Source of the DNA: Sphingomonas trueperi | GTDB taxonomy: Bacteria; Pseudomonadota; Alphaproteobacteria; Sphingomonadales; Sphingomonadaceae | Assembly (NCBI RefSeq): GCF_011927635.1 | Contig: NZ_JAATJB010000010.1 | Span: forward strand, 62,001-126,000 | Reading direction: 5' to 3' | DNA length: 64,000 bases | Shown here: piece by piece, positions 16,217-24,758 of the stretch | Layout of the letters: every line of letters begins with the position of its first letter | How positions within the stretch are numbered: position 1 is the first letter of the stretch | Notes under the pieces: model-generated | The model's input: the letters and a program-made list of their open reading frames with translations, nothing else | Told to the model about the DNA's origin: nothing | The model's database searches: none | Made by a program: the position numbers and the translations under genes

Positions 16217-17794
16217 TCAGCCCTCTATCGCCACCACCGCGACCGACTTGGCCGGAAGCTCCAGCGTCACCGCACCCTTGGCAACGCTGCCGCGGATCGG
16301 CTTCGGCACCACCGCATTCGGCGCCTCGAAGCTGTTGACCGCATCCACCTTCGCCGCGGTCAGCACCTCGCCGGACGCGCGCTTCGCCGTGATCCCGGCG
16401 AACGTCACCGCCACCCGCGCCGGCTTGCCGGCATCGAGGTTGGTCACCGCCAGCCACAGCTTGCCGTCCTTGCCCCGCGCCGCGATCGCGTCGACGCGCG
16501 GCATCGTCACGCCGCCCTGGGTGTAGGTCCCCGCATCGAACGCCACCGGCACCGCCTGCGCATCCTGAAACGGCACGTACATGCGGAACACGTGATAGGT
16601 GGGCGTGAGGACCATCTTCTCCTTGTCGGTGAGGATCATCGCCTGGAGCACGTTGATCATCTGCGCGATGTTGGTCATCCGCACCCGGTCGGCATGGCGC
16701 GCGAAGATGTTGAGGTGCAGCGCGGCGATGATCGCGTCGCGGAGCGAGTTCTGCTGGTAGAGGAAGCCCGGGTTGGTGCCCGGCAGCGGCGCCAGCCACA
16801 CGCCCCATTCGTCGACGATCAGCGGCACCTTCTTGTCGGGGTCGTACTTGTCCATGATCGCCGCATGCTTGGCGATCATCCCGTCCATCGCCAGCGCGGC
16901 CTTGACCAGCTTGGCATAGCCGGTCTCGTCGAAGCCGACGCTCGGATAGGAGGGCGGCCAGCCGCCGGTGGTATAGGCGTGCATGGACAGGCCTTCGATG
17001 TTCCACGCCCAGTCATGGCCCTTCCACGCCGCCATCACCGCTTCGGTATAGGTCGTGTCGCTGTCGTTGGGGCCCACCGCGATGCGCTGCATCGGCTCGG
17101 CGCCCTTCTCGCCCTGCACCGGATCGAGATTGTGGGTGAAGCGGGCGAAGCGCTTCATCAGGTCGATATAGGCGTCCGGCCGCATCGATCCGCCGCAGCC
17201 CCAGCTTTCGTTGCCCAGGCCGAGCCACTTGACCTTGTACGGCGCGACATGGCCGTTGGCCGCGCGTTCCTTGCCGGCGGTGGTGGAGGGGGCGGCGGTC
17301 ATGTACGCAAGCCAGTCGGCGGCTTCCTGGATCGTGCCCGAGCCGACATTGACCGAGACATAGGCCTCGGCGCCCACCTGGTCGGCAAAGTCCATGAACT
17401 CGTCGGTGCCGAAGCTGTTGGGCTCGCCCGATCCGCCCCAGTTGGTGTTGACGCTGCTGCGGCGCTGCGCCTGCGGGCCGATGCCGTCGCGCCAGTGATA
17501 TTCGTCGGCGAAGCAGCCGCCCGGCCAGCGCACCACCGGCACCTTGATCGCGCGGAGTGCCGCGACGACGTCCTTGCGGATGCCGCGGGTGTTGGGGATC
17601 GGCGACTCCTTCCCCACCCAGATGCCGCCATAGATGCCGCTGCCGAGATGCTCGGCGAACTGGCCGAAGATATGGCGGTCGATCACCGGCCCCGGCTTGG
17701 CGGCGGCGTCGACGGTGACGGTCACGTCCTGTGCAAGGACGGGGGCGGGCGCGAGCAGCAGTGCCGCGCTGCCAAGCAGTGTCTTTCGAAGCAT
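16217..17794 (-). CDS. Alpha-N-arabinofuranosidase, GH51, secreted
   Basis: 525 residues. The signal peptide, about 1-21, ends in APVLA. A GH51 (alpha/beta)8 barrel follows with acid/base Glu196 in GLGNESWGCGG and nucleophile Glu329 in LIVDEWGVW, then a beta-sandwich domain to the C-terminus. It releases L-arabinofuranose from side chains of arabinan or arabinoxylan in the periplasm or outside the cell, feeding the neighbouring transporter and catabolic genes. Start 17794 is favoured by GGGAGGATCC just upstream and gives the signal peptide. Confidence 0.92.
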   Translation of the reverse strand: MLRKTLLGSAALLLAPAPVLAQDVTVTVDAAAKPGPVIDRHIFGQFAEHLGSGIYGGIWVGKESPIPNTRGIRKDVVAALRAIKVPVVRWPGGCFADEYHWRDGIGPQAQRRSSVNTNWGGSGEPNSFGTDEFMDFADQVGAEAYVSVNVGSGTIQEAADWLAYMTAAPSTTAGKERAANGHVAPYKVKWLGLGNESWGCGGSMRPDAYIDLMKRFARFTHNLDPVQGEKGAEPMQRIAVGPNDSDTTYTEAVMAAWKGHDWAWNIEGLSMHAYTTGGWPPSYPSVGFDETGYAKLVKAALAMDGMIAKHAAIMDKYDPDKKVPLIVDEWGVWLAPLPGTNPGFLYQQNSLRDAIIAALHLNIFARHADRVRMTNIAQMINVLQAMILTDKEKMVLTPTYHVFRMYVPFQDAQAVPVAFDAGTYTQGGVTMPRVDAIAARGKDGKLWLAVTNLDAGKPARVAVTFAGITAKRASGEVLTAAKVDAVNSFEAPNAVVPKPIRGSVAKGAVTLELPAKSVAVVAIEG

Positions 17795-17838
17795 GGATCC
17801 TCCCTGATCTTTTCTCAGGTGTGCCATGCCACGAATTC

Positions 17839-17849
17839 TACTCCGACTA
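17839..17849 (-). promoter_or_regulatory. GntR-type operator, site C
   Basis: TACTCCGACTA, identical to site A, lies 45 bases upstream of the arabinofuranosidase start. On the minus strand it reads TAGTCGGAGTA and runs into TAGAAT, a plausible -10 box (plus 17835-17840), with CTGAAC (17860-17865) 19 bases before it as a weak -35. Confidence 0.55.
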
Positions 17850-17861
17850 AAGAGGCAGCGT

Positions 17862-19349
17862 TCAGAGCGGTGGCAGCGCCGGCGGCAGGACCCAGCGGGC
17901 GATAATCACCACCGCTGCGACCGCCGCGACGCCGAGCACCGCGACCAGCACGCGATTCGGCGACGGCCGGGTGCCGCTGGCGGCGAGCAGCGCCAGCCCG
18001 GCGGCGAGCATGCCCCAGACATGGTAGCGATAGTCCGAGGCGACGCCGACCACGCCGAACGCCAGCTCGGTGAGGATCGCGGAGAGCGCCAGCGTCACCG
18101 CGACGCCGCCCGCGCCGTCGCGTGCCGGCCAGCTGCAGAACAGCACGCCGAACGCCGCTGCGAACCACAGGATCGGCGCCCCCGCCGCGCTGCTCGCCAG
18201 CGTATAGCCCAGCTTCTGGAACCCGTTGACTCGTTTGTCGGGCGAGCCGAGGCCGAGCGTGTTGGGCTCGGAGCGCGCGAGCGGCCCGGTGCCGGGCATG
18301 GTGGCGGGCATCCACAGCCGCATTTCGCTGTTCCAATGCGCGATCCGGTGCCGGGCATAGGCGATCGGATGGGTGGCGATGGTCTCGATCCAGACGTTGC
18401 GCAGCCTGGCGCCGGGCGCGGCGCGCTGGAGGGTGTCGACGATATAGCCGCACGCCTTGTCGTCGCCGAGCGGATCCCACAGGATCGGGGTGAGGCAGCC
18501 CTTGGCCTCGGCGCGGCGCCACAGCTTTGCGGGCACCTGGGGTACCGCCTGCGGGCCGGCATGGTGGGCGATGCCGGCGAGATCGAACAGCGGCAGCGAG
18601 CGCTCGACGCCGCTAGGCGCGGCTTGGAGCAGGCGCTGGTTGATCGGCGCCAGCACGGCGATCACGGCGCCGGTCGCGGCGATGACCAGCACCAGCTGGA
18701 AGCGCGGCCGATCCCAGCGCCAGCCGCCGAGCAGCCCGAAGGCGAGCGGCACGGTGGCGAAGGCGGCGTTGAAGCGCACCAGCGTGGCATAGCCGAGCAG
18801 CACCAGCACCAGCGCTGCCGCCCAGAGCGGCAGCCGCCGGTCGTCGAGCCGCCACCAGCTCGCCAGCCCCACCGCGGCGAGGATCGCGCCCGCCATCTGC
18901 CCGTCCTTGAGCACCGCGATCTGCCAGCCGAGCACCGGCGGCCAGATGCCCAGCAGCAGCACGACCAGCGCCGCGATCGATTGCCTGCGCCGGGCGAGCG
19001 CCCCGGCGAACAGCGCCAGGCCGCTCCAGTAGAGCAGGACCTGCACCACGAACAACGGCGCCTGCCCGCGCCAGCCCAGCCCGTGGAAGATCGCCCAGAG
19101 CCGCGCCATCGCCGGCGGGTGCCAGTCGTCATACTGGCCGCGCAGCACCTGCTGATATTGCACCACGCTGTCATAGCTGGCGACGCCGGGCCAGAAGAAG
19201 GCGAGGGTCACGCCCGCCAGCAGCACCGCGACGATCACCGCCGACAATGCCTTGCGCCGGGTGCCGACCGGCCTGCGCTGCAACGCTCGCCCGCCCCGGC
19301 CACGCGGCGATCCGCCAAAGGCCTGGGAACGCGAGCGGTACATGGTCAT
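17862..19349 (-). CDS. Polytopic membrane protein, GT-C-like
   Basis: 495 residues, about ten to twelve membrane segments. After the first segment comes a loop with WPGVASYDSVVQYQ and then QYDDWHPPAMARLW. An acidic residue pattern in the first external loop is typical of GT-C-fold glycosyltransferases that use polyprenyl-phosphate sugars. A long periplasmic loop (about 255-360) holds two Cys (AKGCLTPILW, DKACGYIVD) that could pair. I recognise no named family, so function is inferred only loosely. The ATG at 19349 has GGAAAA seven bases upstream; the longer reading frame before it looks non-coding. Confidence 0.72.
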   Translation of the reverse strand: MTMYRSRSQAFGGSPRGRGGRALQRRPVGTRRKALSAVIVAVLLAGVTLAFFWPGVASYDSVVQYQQVLRGQYDDWHPPAMARLWAIFHGLGWRGQAPLFVVQVLLYWSGLALFAGALARRRQSIAALVVLLLGIWPPVLGWQIAVLKDGQMAGAILAAVGLASWWRLDDRRLPLWAAALVLVLLGYATLVRFNAAFATVPLAFGLLGGWRWDRPRFQLVLVIAATGAVIAVLAPINQRLLQAAPSGVERSLPLFDLAGIAHHAGPQAVPQVPAKLWRRAEAKGCLTPILWDPLGDDKACGYIVDTLQRAAPGARLRNVWIETIATHPIAYARHRIAHWNSEMRLWMPATMPGTGPLARSEPNTLGLGSPDKRVNGFQKLGYTLASSAAGAPILWFAAAFGVLFCSWPARDGAGGVAVTLALSAILTELAFGVVGVASDYRYHVWGMLAAGLALLAASGTRPSPNRVLVAVLGVAAVAAVVIIARWVLPPALPPL

Positions 19350-19720
19350 CGAGCGGTTTTCCTGGCGGGCAAGGGCGGAGTGCGGCGCGACTCTAGGAGC
19401 GAACGCCGTGCGACGCCAGCGCACCCGCTCGCGCAACGAGGGCAGTTCGTCGGTCGAGCAAGTACATTGCCCAGAGTATACCGATAGATGTTTCCCTGTG
19501 ATGCGAAGTGCGCAACGTGCTTGTTGCGAAGTAATGCAAGTAGCGTACAATGAATATGCGGAAGCGAGTCGTCGGTTCCGCGAGGTGGCATAACAACGAT
19601 ATAACAACCGTTAGGAGCAGGTTTGGCGATATTCGCCAGTCTGTTTGCATTCGTTTGCATTTCGTCCCGTCAATGCGCGGCAAGCGCTGGGGAAATGTAT
19701 AATCTGGCAGGAGAGGAACA
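19350..19720. other. AT-richer intergenic region upstream of the lectin gene
   Basis: Contains a 10-bp tandem repeat GTTTGCATTC/GTTTGCATTT (19643-19662), one helical turn apart and so facing the same side of DNA, and a consensus -10 box TATAAT (19698-19703) 18 bases before the lectin start. No -35 of good quality is at the usual distance. The segment around 19480-19720 is richer in A and T than neighbouring DNA. No gene is supported. Confidence 0.5.
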
Positions 19721-20542
19721 ATGACGGTCTATGCGATCCAGAATCAATGGGGCGGCAGCGGCGCGCCCTGGCATGAAGGCGGCATCTTCAACATCGGCAA
19801 CCGCACCGATCAGCGCCCGATCGCGCTGAAGATCCAGTCGGGCGACGGCGGGCAAAGCTTCACCGGCACGATGACCTATCAGGGCGAGGGCCCGATCGGT
19901 GTCCGCGCGACGCTGGTGACGACCAACAGCTATCGCGTCGAGAACCAGTGGGGCGGGCCCAATGCACCCTGGCACGATGCCGGCCTGTTCCTGCTCGGTG
20001 CGCGCAACGGCCAGAACGCGGTCGCCTTCGATCTCCACTCGAACGACCAGGGGCAGACGCTCAGCGGCACGATGCGCTACCAGGGCGAGGGCGATATCGG
20101 CGTCAAGGCGGCCGTGTCCGACGGCGTCGCCTATGATGCGCAGAACCAGTGGGGTGGCGACCAGGCGCCGCTGCATCCGGGCGGCCAATGGGTGCTCGGT
20201 TGCCGGCCGGACCAGCCGGTCGTCGCGCTCGACCTGTCGAGCGGCGATGCCGGCAAGACGCTGGCAGGCACGATTACCTACAAGGGCGAGGGCCCGATCG
20301 GCTTCCGCGGCACGCTGATCATGGCCAACACCTATAGCGTGGTGAACCAATGGGGCGGCAACGACCAGCCCTGGCATCCGGGCGGCACCTGGGTGCTGGG
20401 CTGCCGCACCAACCAGGGCGTGGTGGCGATCAACGCCAAGGGCAACGGCGTCGAGATCGACGGCACCATGACCTATCAGGGCGAGGGCCCGATCGGGCTG
20501 GAGTTGGAGCGCGCGTCGCAGCAGGCGCTCGCCGAGGCCTGA
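19721..20542 (+). CDS. OAA-family high-mannose-type lectin, four tandem repeats
   Basis: 273 residues made of four repeats starting with NQWGG at 8, 75, 142 and 209, a period of exactly 67; the fourth repeat is two residues shorter. Each repeat ends in a Y-x-GEG-x-IG motif. Trp10/77/144/211, Arg28/95/162/229 and Glu56/123/190/255 are all kept. In Oscillatoria agardhii agglutinin, as I recall, W10, W77, R28, R95, E56 and E123 line the two mannose-binding sites, with identical numbering. Two-repeat and four-repeat members (Burkholderia, Myxococcus) fold as beta barrels and bind branched high-mannose glycans. There is no signal peptide. GGAGAGGAAC precedes the ATG. Role in the cell unknown; perhaps recognition of a mannose-containing surface glycan of self, prey or host. 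Confidence 0.9.
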   Translation: MTVYAIQNQWGGSGAPWHEGGIFNIGNRTDQRPIALKIQSGDGGQSFTGTMTYQGEGPIGVRATLVTTNSYRVENQWGGPNAPWHDAGLFLLGARNGQNAVAFDLHSNDQGQTLSGTMRYQGEGDIGVKAAVSDGVAYDAQNQWGGDQAPLHPGGQWVLGCRPDQPVVALDLSSGDAGKTLAGTITYKGEGPIGFRGTLIMANTYSVVNQWGGNDQPWHPGGTWVLGCRTNQGVVAINAKGNGVEIDGTMTYQGEGPIGLELERASQQALAEA

Positions 20543-20632
20543 GGGCCGCGCCCGGCTTTCAAGTCGGGCTTGTCTCGGTGTGATCCCCCGCATCGAGGCC
20601 AGCAGGGCGGCGCGACGGCGCGGCCTGGAACG

Positions 20633-20672
20633 GCTCCGGCCCGGTGAGTGCCCGGGCCGGGGCTTGTTTTTT
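20633..20672 (+). terminator. Terminator downstream of the lectin gene
   Basis: A 12-bp stem (20633-20644 with 20652-20663, one G-U pair) around a 7-base loop is followed by TTGTTTTTT (20664-20672). It lies 90 bases after the lectin stop and separates it from the convergent lpd gene. Confidence 0.85.
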
Positions 20673-20707
20673 GGAAGGCGGGCGGCGCAAGGGGCGCCGC
20701 CGCCAGG

Positions 20708-22105
20708 TCAGATGTGCAATGCGCGGCCGTAGGCGCCGAGCACCGACTCGTGCATTGCCTCGCTGATCGTCGGGTGCGGGAACACCGTTTCCATCAGCTC
20801 GGCCTCGGTCAGCTCGCCGGTCTTGCCGATCGTGTAGCCCTGGATCATCTCGGTCACTTCCGCGCCGATCATGTGGGCGCCGAGCAGCTCGCCGGTCTTG
20901 GCGTCGAACACGGTCTTCACGAAGCCTTCCGGCTCGCCGAGCGCGATCGCCTTGCCGTTGCCGATGAACGGGAAATTGCCGACCTTGACCTGGTAGCCCG
21001 CTTCCTTGGCCTTGGCCTCGGTGAGGCCGACGCTGGCGATCTGCGGGTGGCAATAGGTGCAGCCCGGGATGTTGCGGACGTCCATCGCGTGCGGATGGCC
21101 GCCGTTGATCGCTTCCACCGCGATCACGCCCTCATGGCTGGCCTTGTGTGCGAGCCACGGCGGCGCGGTGACGTCGCCGATCGCCCAGAGACCGTCGACA
21201 TTGGTGCGGCAGGCTGCGTCGGTGACGATATGGCCGCGCTCGGTCTTCACGCCCAGCGTCTCGAGGCCGATATTCTCGGTGTTCGGCACGATGCCGATCG
21301 CGACGATGACGTGGCTGAATTCCTCGACGGTGACCTTGCCGTCCTTGCCCTTGATCGACGCCTTCACGCCGCTCGCCGTCACGTCGAGCTTCTCGACGCC
21401 GGTCTGGGTGAGGATGGTCATCCCCTGCTTCTTGAACGCCTTCTCCAGATGCGCGGAGATATCCTTGTCTTCCACCGGCACGATCCGGTCGAGCATCTCG
21501 ACGATCGTCACCTGCGAGCCCATGTCGTTGTAGAAGCTGGCGAACTCCACGCCGATCGCGCCCGAGCCGATGACCAGCAGCTTGGTTGGCATCTCGGACG
21601 GGGTCATCGCGTGGCGATAGGTCCAGATGCGCTTGCCGTCGGCCTTGGCGAAGGGCAGGTCGCGGGCGCGGGCGCCGGTCGCGACGATGATGTTCTTCGC
21701 CTCCAGGTCGGTCTTCTTGCCGTCCGCCGCGGTGACGGTCAGCTTGCCCTTCGCGGTGAGCACGCCGGTGCCCATGTGGACGGCAATCTTGTTCTTCTTC
21801 ATCAGGTGCGTGACGCCCTGATTCAGCTGCTTGGCGACGCCGCGCGAGCGCTTCACCACCGCGTCCAGATCGGCGCTGATCTGGTTGGCGATCAGGCCGT
21901 AGTCCTTGGCGTGCTGCATGTAATGGAAGATCTCCGCCGAGCGCAGCAGTGCCTTGGTGGGGATGCAGCCCCAGTTGAGGCAGATGCCGCCGAGCAGCTC
22001 GCGCTCGACGATGGCGGTCTTCAGGCCCAGCTGGGCCGCCCGGATCGCCGCGACATAGCCGCCGGGGCCCGAGCCGAGAACGATGACGTCGTAGGATTCA
22101 GCCAA
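20708..22105 (-). CDS. lpd: Dihydrolipoyl dehydrogenase (E3)
   Basis: 465 residues. FAD-binding GSGPGGYVAA near the N-terminus, redox disulfide Cys42/Cys47 in GGICLNWGCIPTKAL, NAD-binding GSGAIGVEFASF, and the C-terminal HPTISEAMHE with catalytic His444 and Glu449. It reoxidises lipoyl groups of 2-oxoacid dehydrogenases; here it is close to the E2 gene of pyruvate dehydrogenase. A TTG start is chosen: it is preceded by AAGGAAG and puts the FAD motif at the normal distance, while the region upstream has no family resemblance. Confidence 0.93.
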   Translation of the reverse strand: MAESYDVIVLGSGPGGYVAAIRAAQLGLKTAIVERELLGGICLNWGCIPTKALLRSAEIFHYMQHAKDYGLIANQISADLDAVVKRSRGVAKQLNQGVTHLMKKNKIAVHMGTGVLTAKGKLTVTAADGKKTDLEAKNIIVATGARARDLPFAKADGKRIWTYRHAMTPSEMPTKLLVIGSGAIGVEFASFYNDMGSQVTIVEMLDRIVPVEDKDISAHLEKAFKKQGMTILTQTGVEKLDVTASGVKASIKGKDGKVTVEEFSHVIVAIGIVPNTENIGLETLGVKTERGHIVTDAACRTNVDGLWAIGDVTAPPWLAHKASHEGVIAVEAINGGHPHAMDVRNIPGCTYCHPQIASVGLTEAKAKEAGYQVKVGNFPFIGNGKAIALGEPEGFVKTVFDAKTGELLGAHMIGAEVTEMIQGYTIGKTGELTEAELMETVFPHPTISEAMHESVLGAYGRALHI

Positions 22106-22207
22106 GACTTGCTTCCTTCTGCTCCCTTCCCATCGGCAGGGGAGGGCTGGGGAGTACATAATGCGGGGCCGGCGGATTGCATGGGCCGCCCGGCGTCCGC
22201 GGGTAGG

Positions 22208-22603
22208 TTACGCGATCTGTTCCACCGGCCGCGGGCGCTTCTCGGCGTCGATCGCGACGAACACGAAATGCGCCTGGGTGACGAGGCAGCTTTCCTCGAC
22301 ATGCCGGCCGCGGCGCCAGGCCTGGACCTCGATGGTCATCGAGGTGCGGCCGACCTTGACCAGCTCGGCATAGACCGAGACCTCGTCGCCGACCGCGACG
22401 GGGGAGTGGAACTTCATCCCCTCCACCGCCACCGTGACCGCCCGGCCGCGCGAATAGCGCGAGGCGAACAGCCCCGCCGCCATGTCCATCTGGCTCATCA
22501 GCCAGCCGCCGAAGATGTCGCCATAGGGGTTGGTGTCGGCCGGCATCGTCGTGACCCGGATCGCCGGCTGGCGGTCGGGCGGGCCGCCCTGTTGATCAAT
22601 CAT
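22208..22603 (-). CDS. Acyl-CoA thioesterase, hotdog fold (YciA-like)
   Basis: 131 residues, single hotdog domain. NPYGDIFGGWLMSQMDMAAG carries the catalytic Asp and the helix of the fold; VAVEGMKFHSPVAVGDEV and WRRGRHVEESCLVTQAHFVFVAID follow. Family members hydrolyse a broad range of acyl-CoAs in the cytosol. It sits between pyruvate dehydrogenase E2 and lpd and overlaps the upstream small membrane protein gene by eight bases, so it is probably co-expressed with them. Confidence 0.85.
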   Translation of the reverse strand: MIDQQGGPPDRQPAIRVTTMPADTNPYGDIFGGWLMSQMDMAAGLFASRYSRGRAVTVAVEGMKFHSPVAVGDEVSVYAELVKVGRTSMTIEVQAWRRGRHVEESCLVTQAHFVFVAIDAEKRPRPVEQIA

Positions 22604-22823
22604 CGCGAGCGGCCTCCTTGTGTCCGTTCAGTCTGGCACGATCTTCGGCATAGGCCCGCCGCAGCGGACCGATGCCCATCGCCACCACCGCCACCATCGC
22701 GACATAGGCGACCAGCCAGATGTCGTGGGTGGCGCGGCGGTAGGACCAGGCGGCGAGCGACGCGATGATCCACGCCGCGATCAGGCCCGCGACGATGTGA
22801 AGCACCTCGATGAGAACGCGCAC
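22596..22823 (-). CDS. Small two-helix membrane protein
   Basis: 75 residues from a GTG start, with hydrophobic helices at about 5-25 and 37-52 and a charged tail (RRAYAEDRARLNGHKE). Its 3' end overlaps the thioesterase start by eight bases and its 5' end is 13 bases after the E2 stop, so it belongs to the same transcription unit. I do not recognise a family. Confidence 0.65.
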   Translation of the reverse strand: MRVLIEVLHIVAGLIAAWIIASLAAWSYRRATHDIWLVAYVAMVAVVAMGIGPLRRAYAEDRARLNGHKEAARDD

Positions 22824-22836
22824 CGCCCGGCTCCGA

Positions 22837-24132
22837 TCAGGCGATCATGCCCATCGGGGCTTCGACGAGTTCCTTGAAGATCTTCATCATCTCGGCCCCG
22901 TCGGCCCCGTCGATAGCGCGGTGGTCGAAGCTGCCGGTGGCGCTCATCACCGTCGCCACGCCGAGCGCGTCGTCGATGATGTACGGGCGCTTCTCGCCCG
23001 CGCCGATCGCCATGATCATGCCCTGCGGCGGGTTGATCACCGCCTCGAACTGCTTGATGCCGTACATGCCCATGTTGGACAGGCTGGCGGTGCCGCCCTG
23101 ATATTCGTGCGGCTGCAGCTTGCCCTCGCGGGCGCGGGCGGCGAGGTCCTTCATCTCGGTCGCGATCGCCGAGACGCTCTTGTTCGCCGCGTCCTTGACG
23201 ATCGGGGTGATCAGCCCGGTCGGGGTCGAGACCGCGACCGAGACGTCGGCGCGGCTGTACTTGATCAGCTTGTCGCCGGTGAAGGTGACGTTGCACTTGG
23301 GCGTACGCGCCAGCGCGACACCGAGCGCCTTGATCAGCAGATCGTTGACCGACAATTTCACGCCGCGCGCTTCGAGCGCCTTGTTGAGCTCACCGCGCAG
23401 CTTGAGCAGTGCATCGAGGCGGATGTCGACCGTGAGGTAGATGTGCGGGACGGTCTGCTTCGACTCGGTGAGGCGACGCGCGATCGTCTTGCGGATGTTC
23501 GAGAGCTTCTCTTCCTCGTGCGGGATCGAGTCGTCGAACCAGACGGCCTTGGTCTCGGCGGGTGCGGCGGGCGCGGCAGCCGGCGCTGCGCTGGCGGTCG
23601 GAGCGGCAGTGGTGGGGGCGGCAGCCGGGGCGGCGCCGGGCTTGGCGCCCTCGACGTCGGCCTTGACGATGCGGCCGTTCGGGCCCGATCCGGTCACGCC
23701 GGCGAGATCGACGCCCTTGTCGGCGGCGATGCGGCGCGCGAGCGGGCTCGCCTTGACGCGCGAACCCGAAGCGGCGGCGGGCTGCGCCGCCGGGGCGGGG
23801 GCCGGAGTCGGGGTGGGCGCAGGCGCGCTCGCGGCAGGCGCCGGGGTCGGGCTCGGCGCGGGGGCGGCGCTGGCGGACGACACGTCCTCGCCCTCGCCGG
23901 CGATCACCGCGATCACGGTACCCACCTTTACGTTATCGGTCCCTTCGGCGACCAGGATCTTCCCGATCACGCCTTCGTCGACCGCTTCGAATTCCATCGT
24001 CGCCTTGTCGGTTTCGATCTCGGCAAGCAGGTCGCCGGATTTCACCGTGTCGCCTTCCTTGACGAGCCACTTGGCAAGCGTGCCCTCCTCCATGGTGGGA
24101 GAAAGTGCCGGCATCTTGATTTCGATTCCCAT
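22837..24132 (-). CDS. pdhC: Dihydrolipoyllysine acetyltransferase, E2 of pyruvate dehydrogenase
   Basis: 431 residues. One lipoyl domain (1-80) with lipoylated Lys43 in [10 protein letters not shown], a linker rich in Ala and Pro, a peripheral-subunit-binding domain (about 125-160, [16 protein letters not shown]), a second Ala-rich linker, and the catalytic domain ending with [12 protein letters not shown] (His404, Asp408). It transfers acetyl from lipoyl to CoA. The E1 subunits are not in this window. The gene is followed by a small membrane protein, a thioesterase and lpd. Confidence 0.93.
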   Translation of the reverse strand: MGIEIKMPALSPTMEEGTLAKWLVKEGDTVKSGDLLAEIETDKATMEFEAVDEGVIGKILVAEGTDNVKVGTVIAVIAGEGEDVSSASAAPAPSPTPAPAASAPAPTPTPAPAPAAQPAAASGSRVKASPLARRIAADKGVDLAGVTGSGPNGRIVKADVEGAKPGAAPAAAPTTAAPTASAAPAAAPAAPAETKAVWFDDSIPHEEEKLSNIRKTIARRLTESKQTVPHIYLTVDIRLDALLKLRGELNKALEARGVKLSVNDLLIKALGVALARTPKCNVTFTGDKLIKYSRADVSVAVSTPTGLITPIVKDAANKSVSAIATEMKDLAARAREGKLQPHEYQGGTASLSNMGMYGIKQFEAVINPPQGMIMAIGAGEKRPYIIDDALGVATVMSATGSFDHRAIDGADGAEMMKIFKELVEAPMGMIA

Positions 24133-24262
24133 GAAGGTTCCCGTCGTTGGTCCTGGGGGTGGCTGGCCCCTCCTTTGCCGCCGCAGTCCCTAGGGTCAAG
24201 CCCCGCTCTTGCGCTGCGGCCCGTGCCGGTCCACTGAACGGGAGACTTCGAGGAAGGCCCCC

Positions 24263-24718
24263 ATGCGCACCTATCTTGTGGTGATCGACGATTCGCCCGA
24301 GGCCGAAATCGCGCTGCGCTTCGCCGCCAGGCGTGCCAGCAAGACCGGCGGAACCGTCGAAATCCTGGCGCTGATCCCGCCCGCCGAGTTCGTTCAATGG
24401 GGCGGTGTGATGGCGACGATCGAGGAGGAAGCCCGCGAACGCGCCGAGGCGCTGGTGATGCGGGCGGCGGGCACGCTGTTCGCCGAATCCGGCCTGACGC
24501 CCTCGATCACGGTGCGCGAGGGCGACGGGCCGAAGGTGGTGCGCGAGATGCTGGCGGCCAATGGCGACATCGCCGCTTTGGTGCTGGGCGCGGCGCCGAG
24601 CGGGCCGCCGGGCAAGCTGGTCGCGCACTTTACCGGCGCGGATTCGGGCAAGCTCACCGTGCCGGTGATGATCATCCCGGGCTCGCTCGACATGGATGCG
24701 ATCGACCGACTGAGCTGA
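24263..24718 (+). CDS. Universal stress protein (UspA domain)
   Basis: 151 residues. Single Usp domain with YLVVIDDSPEAEIALRFA at the start and a late ALVLGAAPSGPPGKLVAHF with the small-residue nucleotide-binding loop, followed by VPVMIIPG. The G-x2-G-x9-G-S/T signature is degenerate, so ATP binding is uncertain. Divergent from the E2 gene. Confidence 0.85.
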   Translation: MRTYLVVIDDSPEAEIALRFAARRASKTGGTVEILALIPPAEFVQWGGVMATIEEEARERAEALVMRAAGTLFAESGLTPSITVREGDGPKVVREMLAANGDIAALVLGAAPSGPPGKLVAHFTGADSGKLTVPVMIIPGSLDMDAIDRLS

Positions 24719-24758
24719 GTCGATTGACCGGCGCGGCCGGGCACGTCAGCATAAGCCC

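Noticed and set aside
22810..24237. Long plus-strand frame opposite pdhC
   Set aside because: Low-complexity Gly/Arg product complementary to the Ala-rich linkers of E2; not coding.
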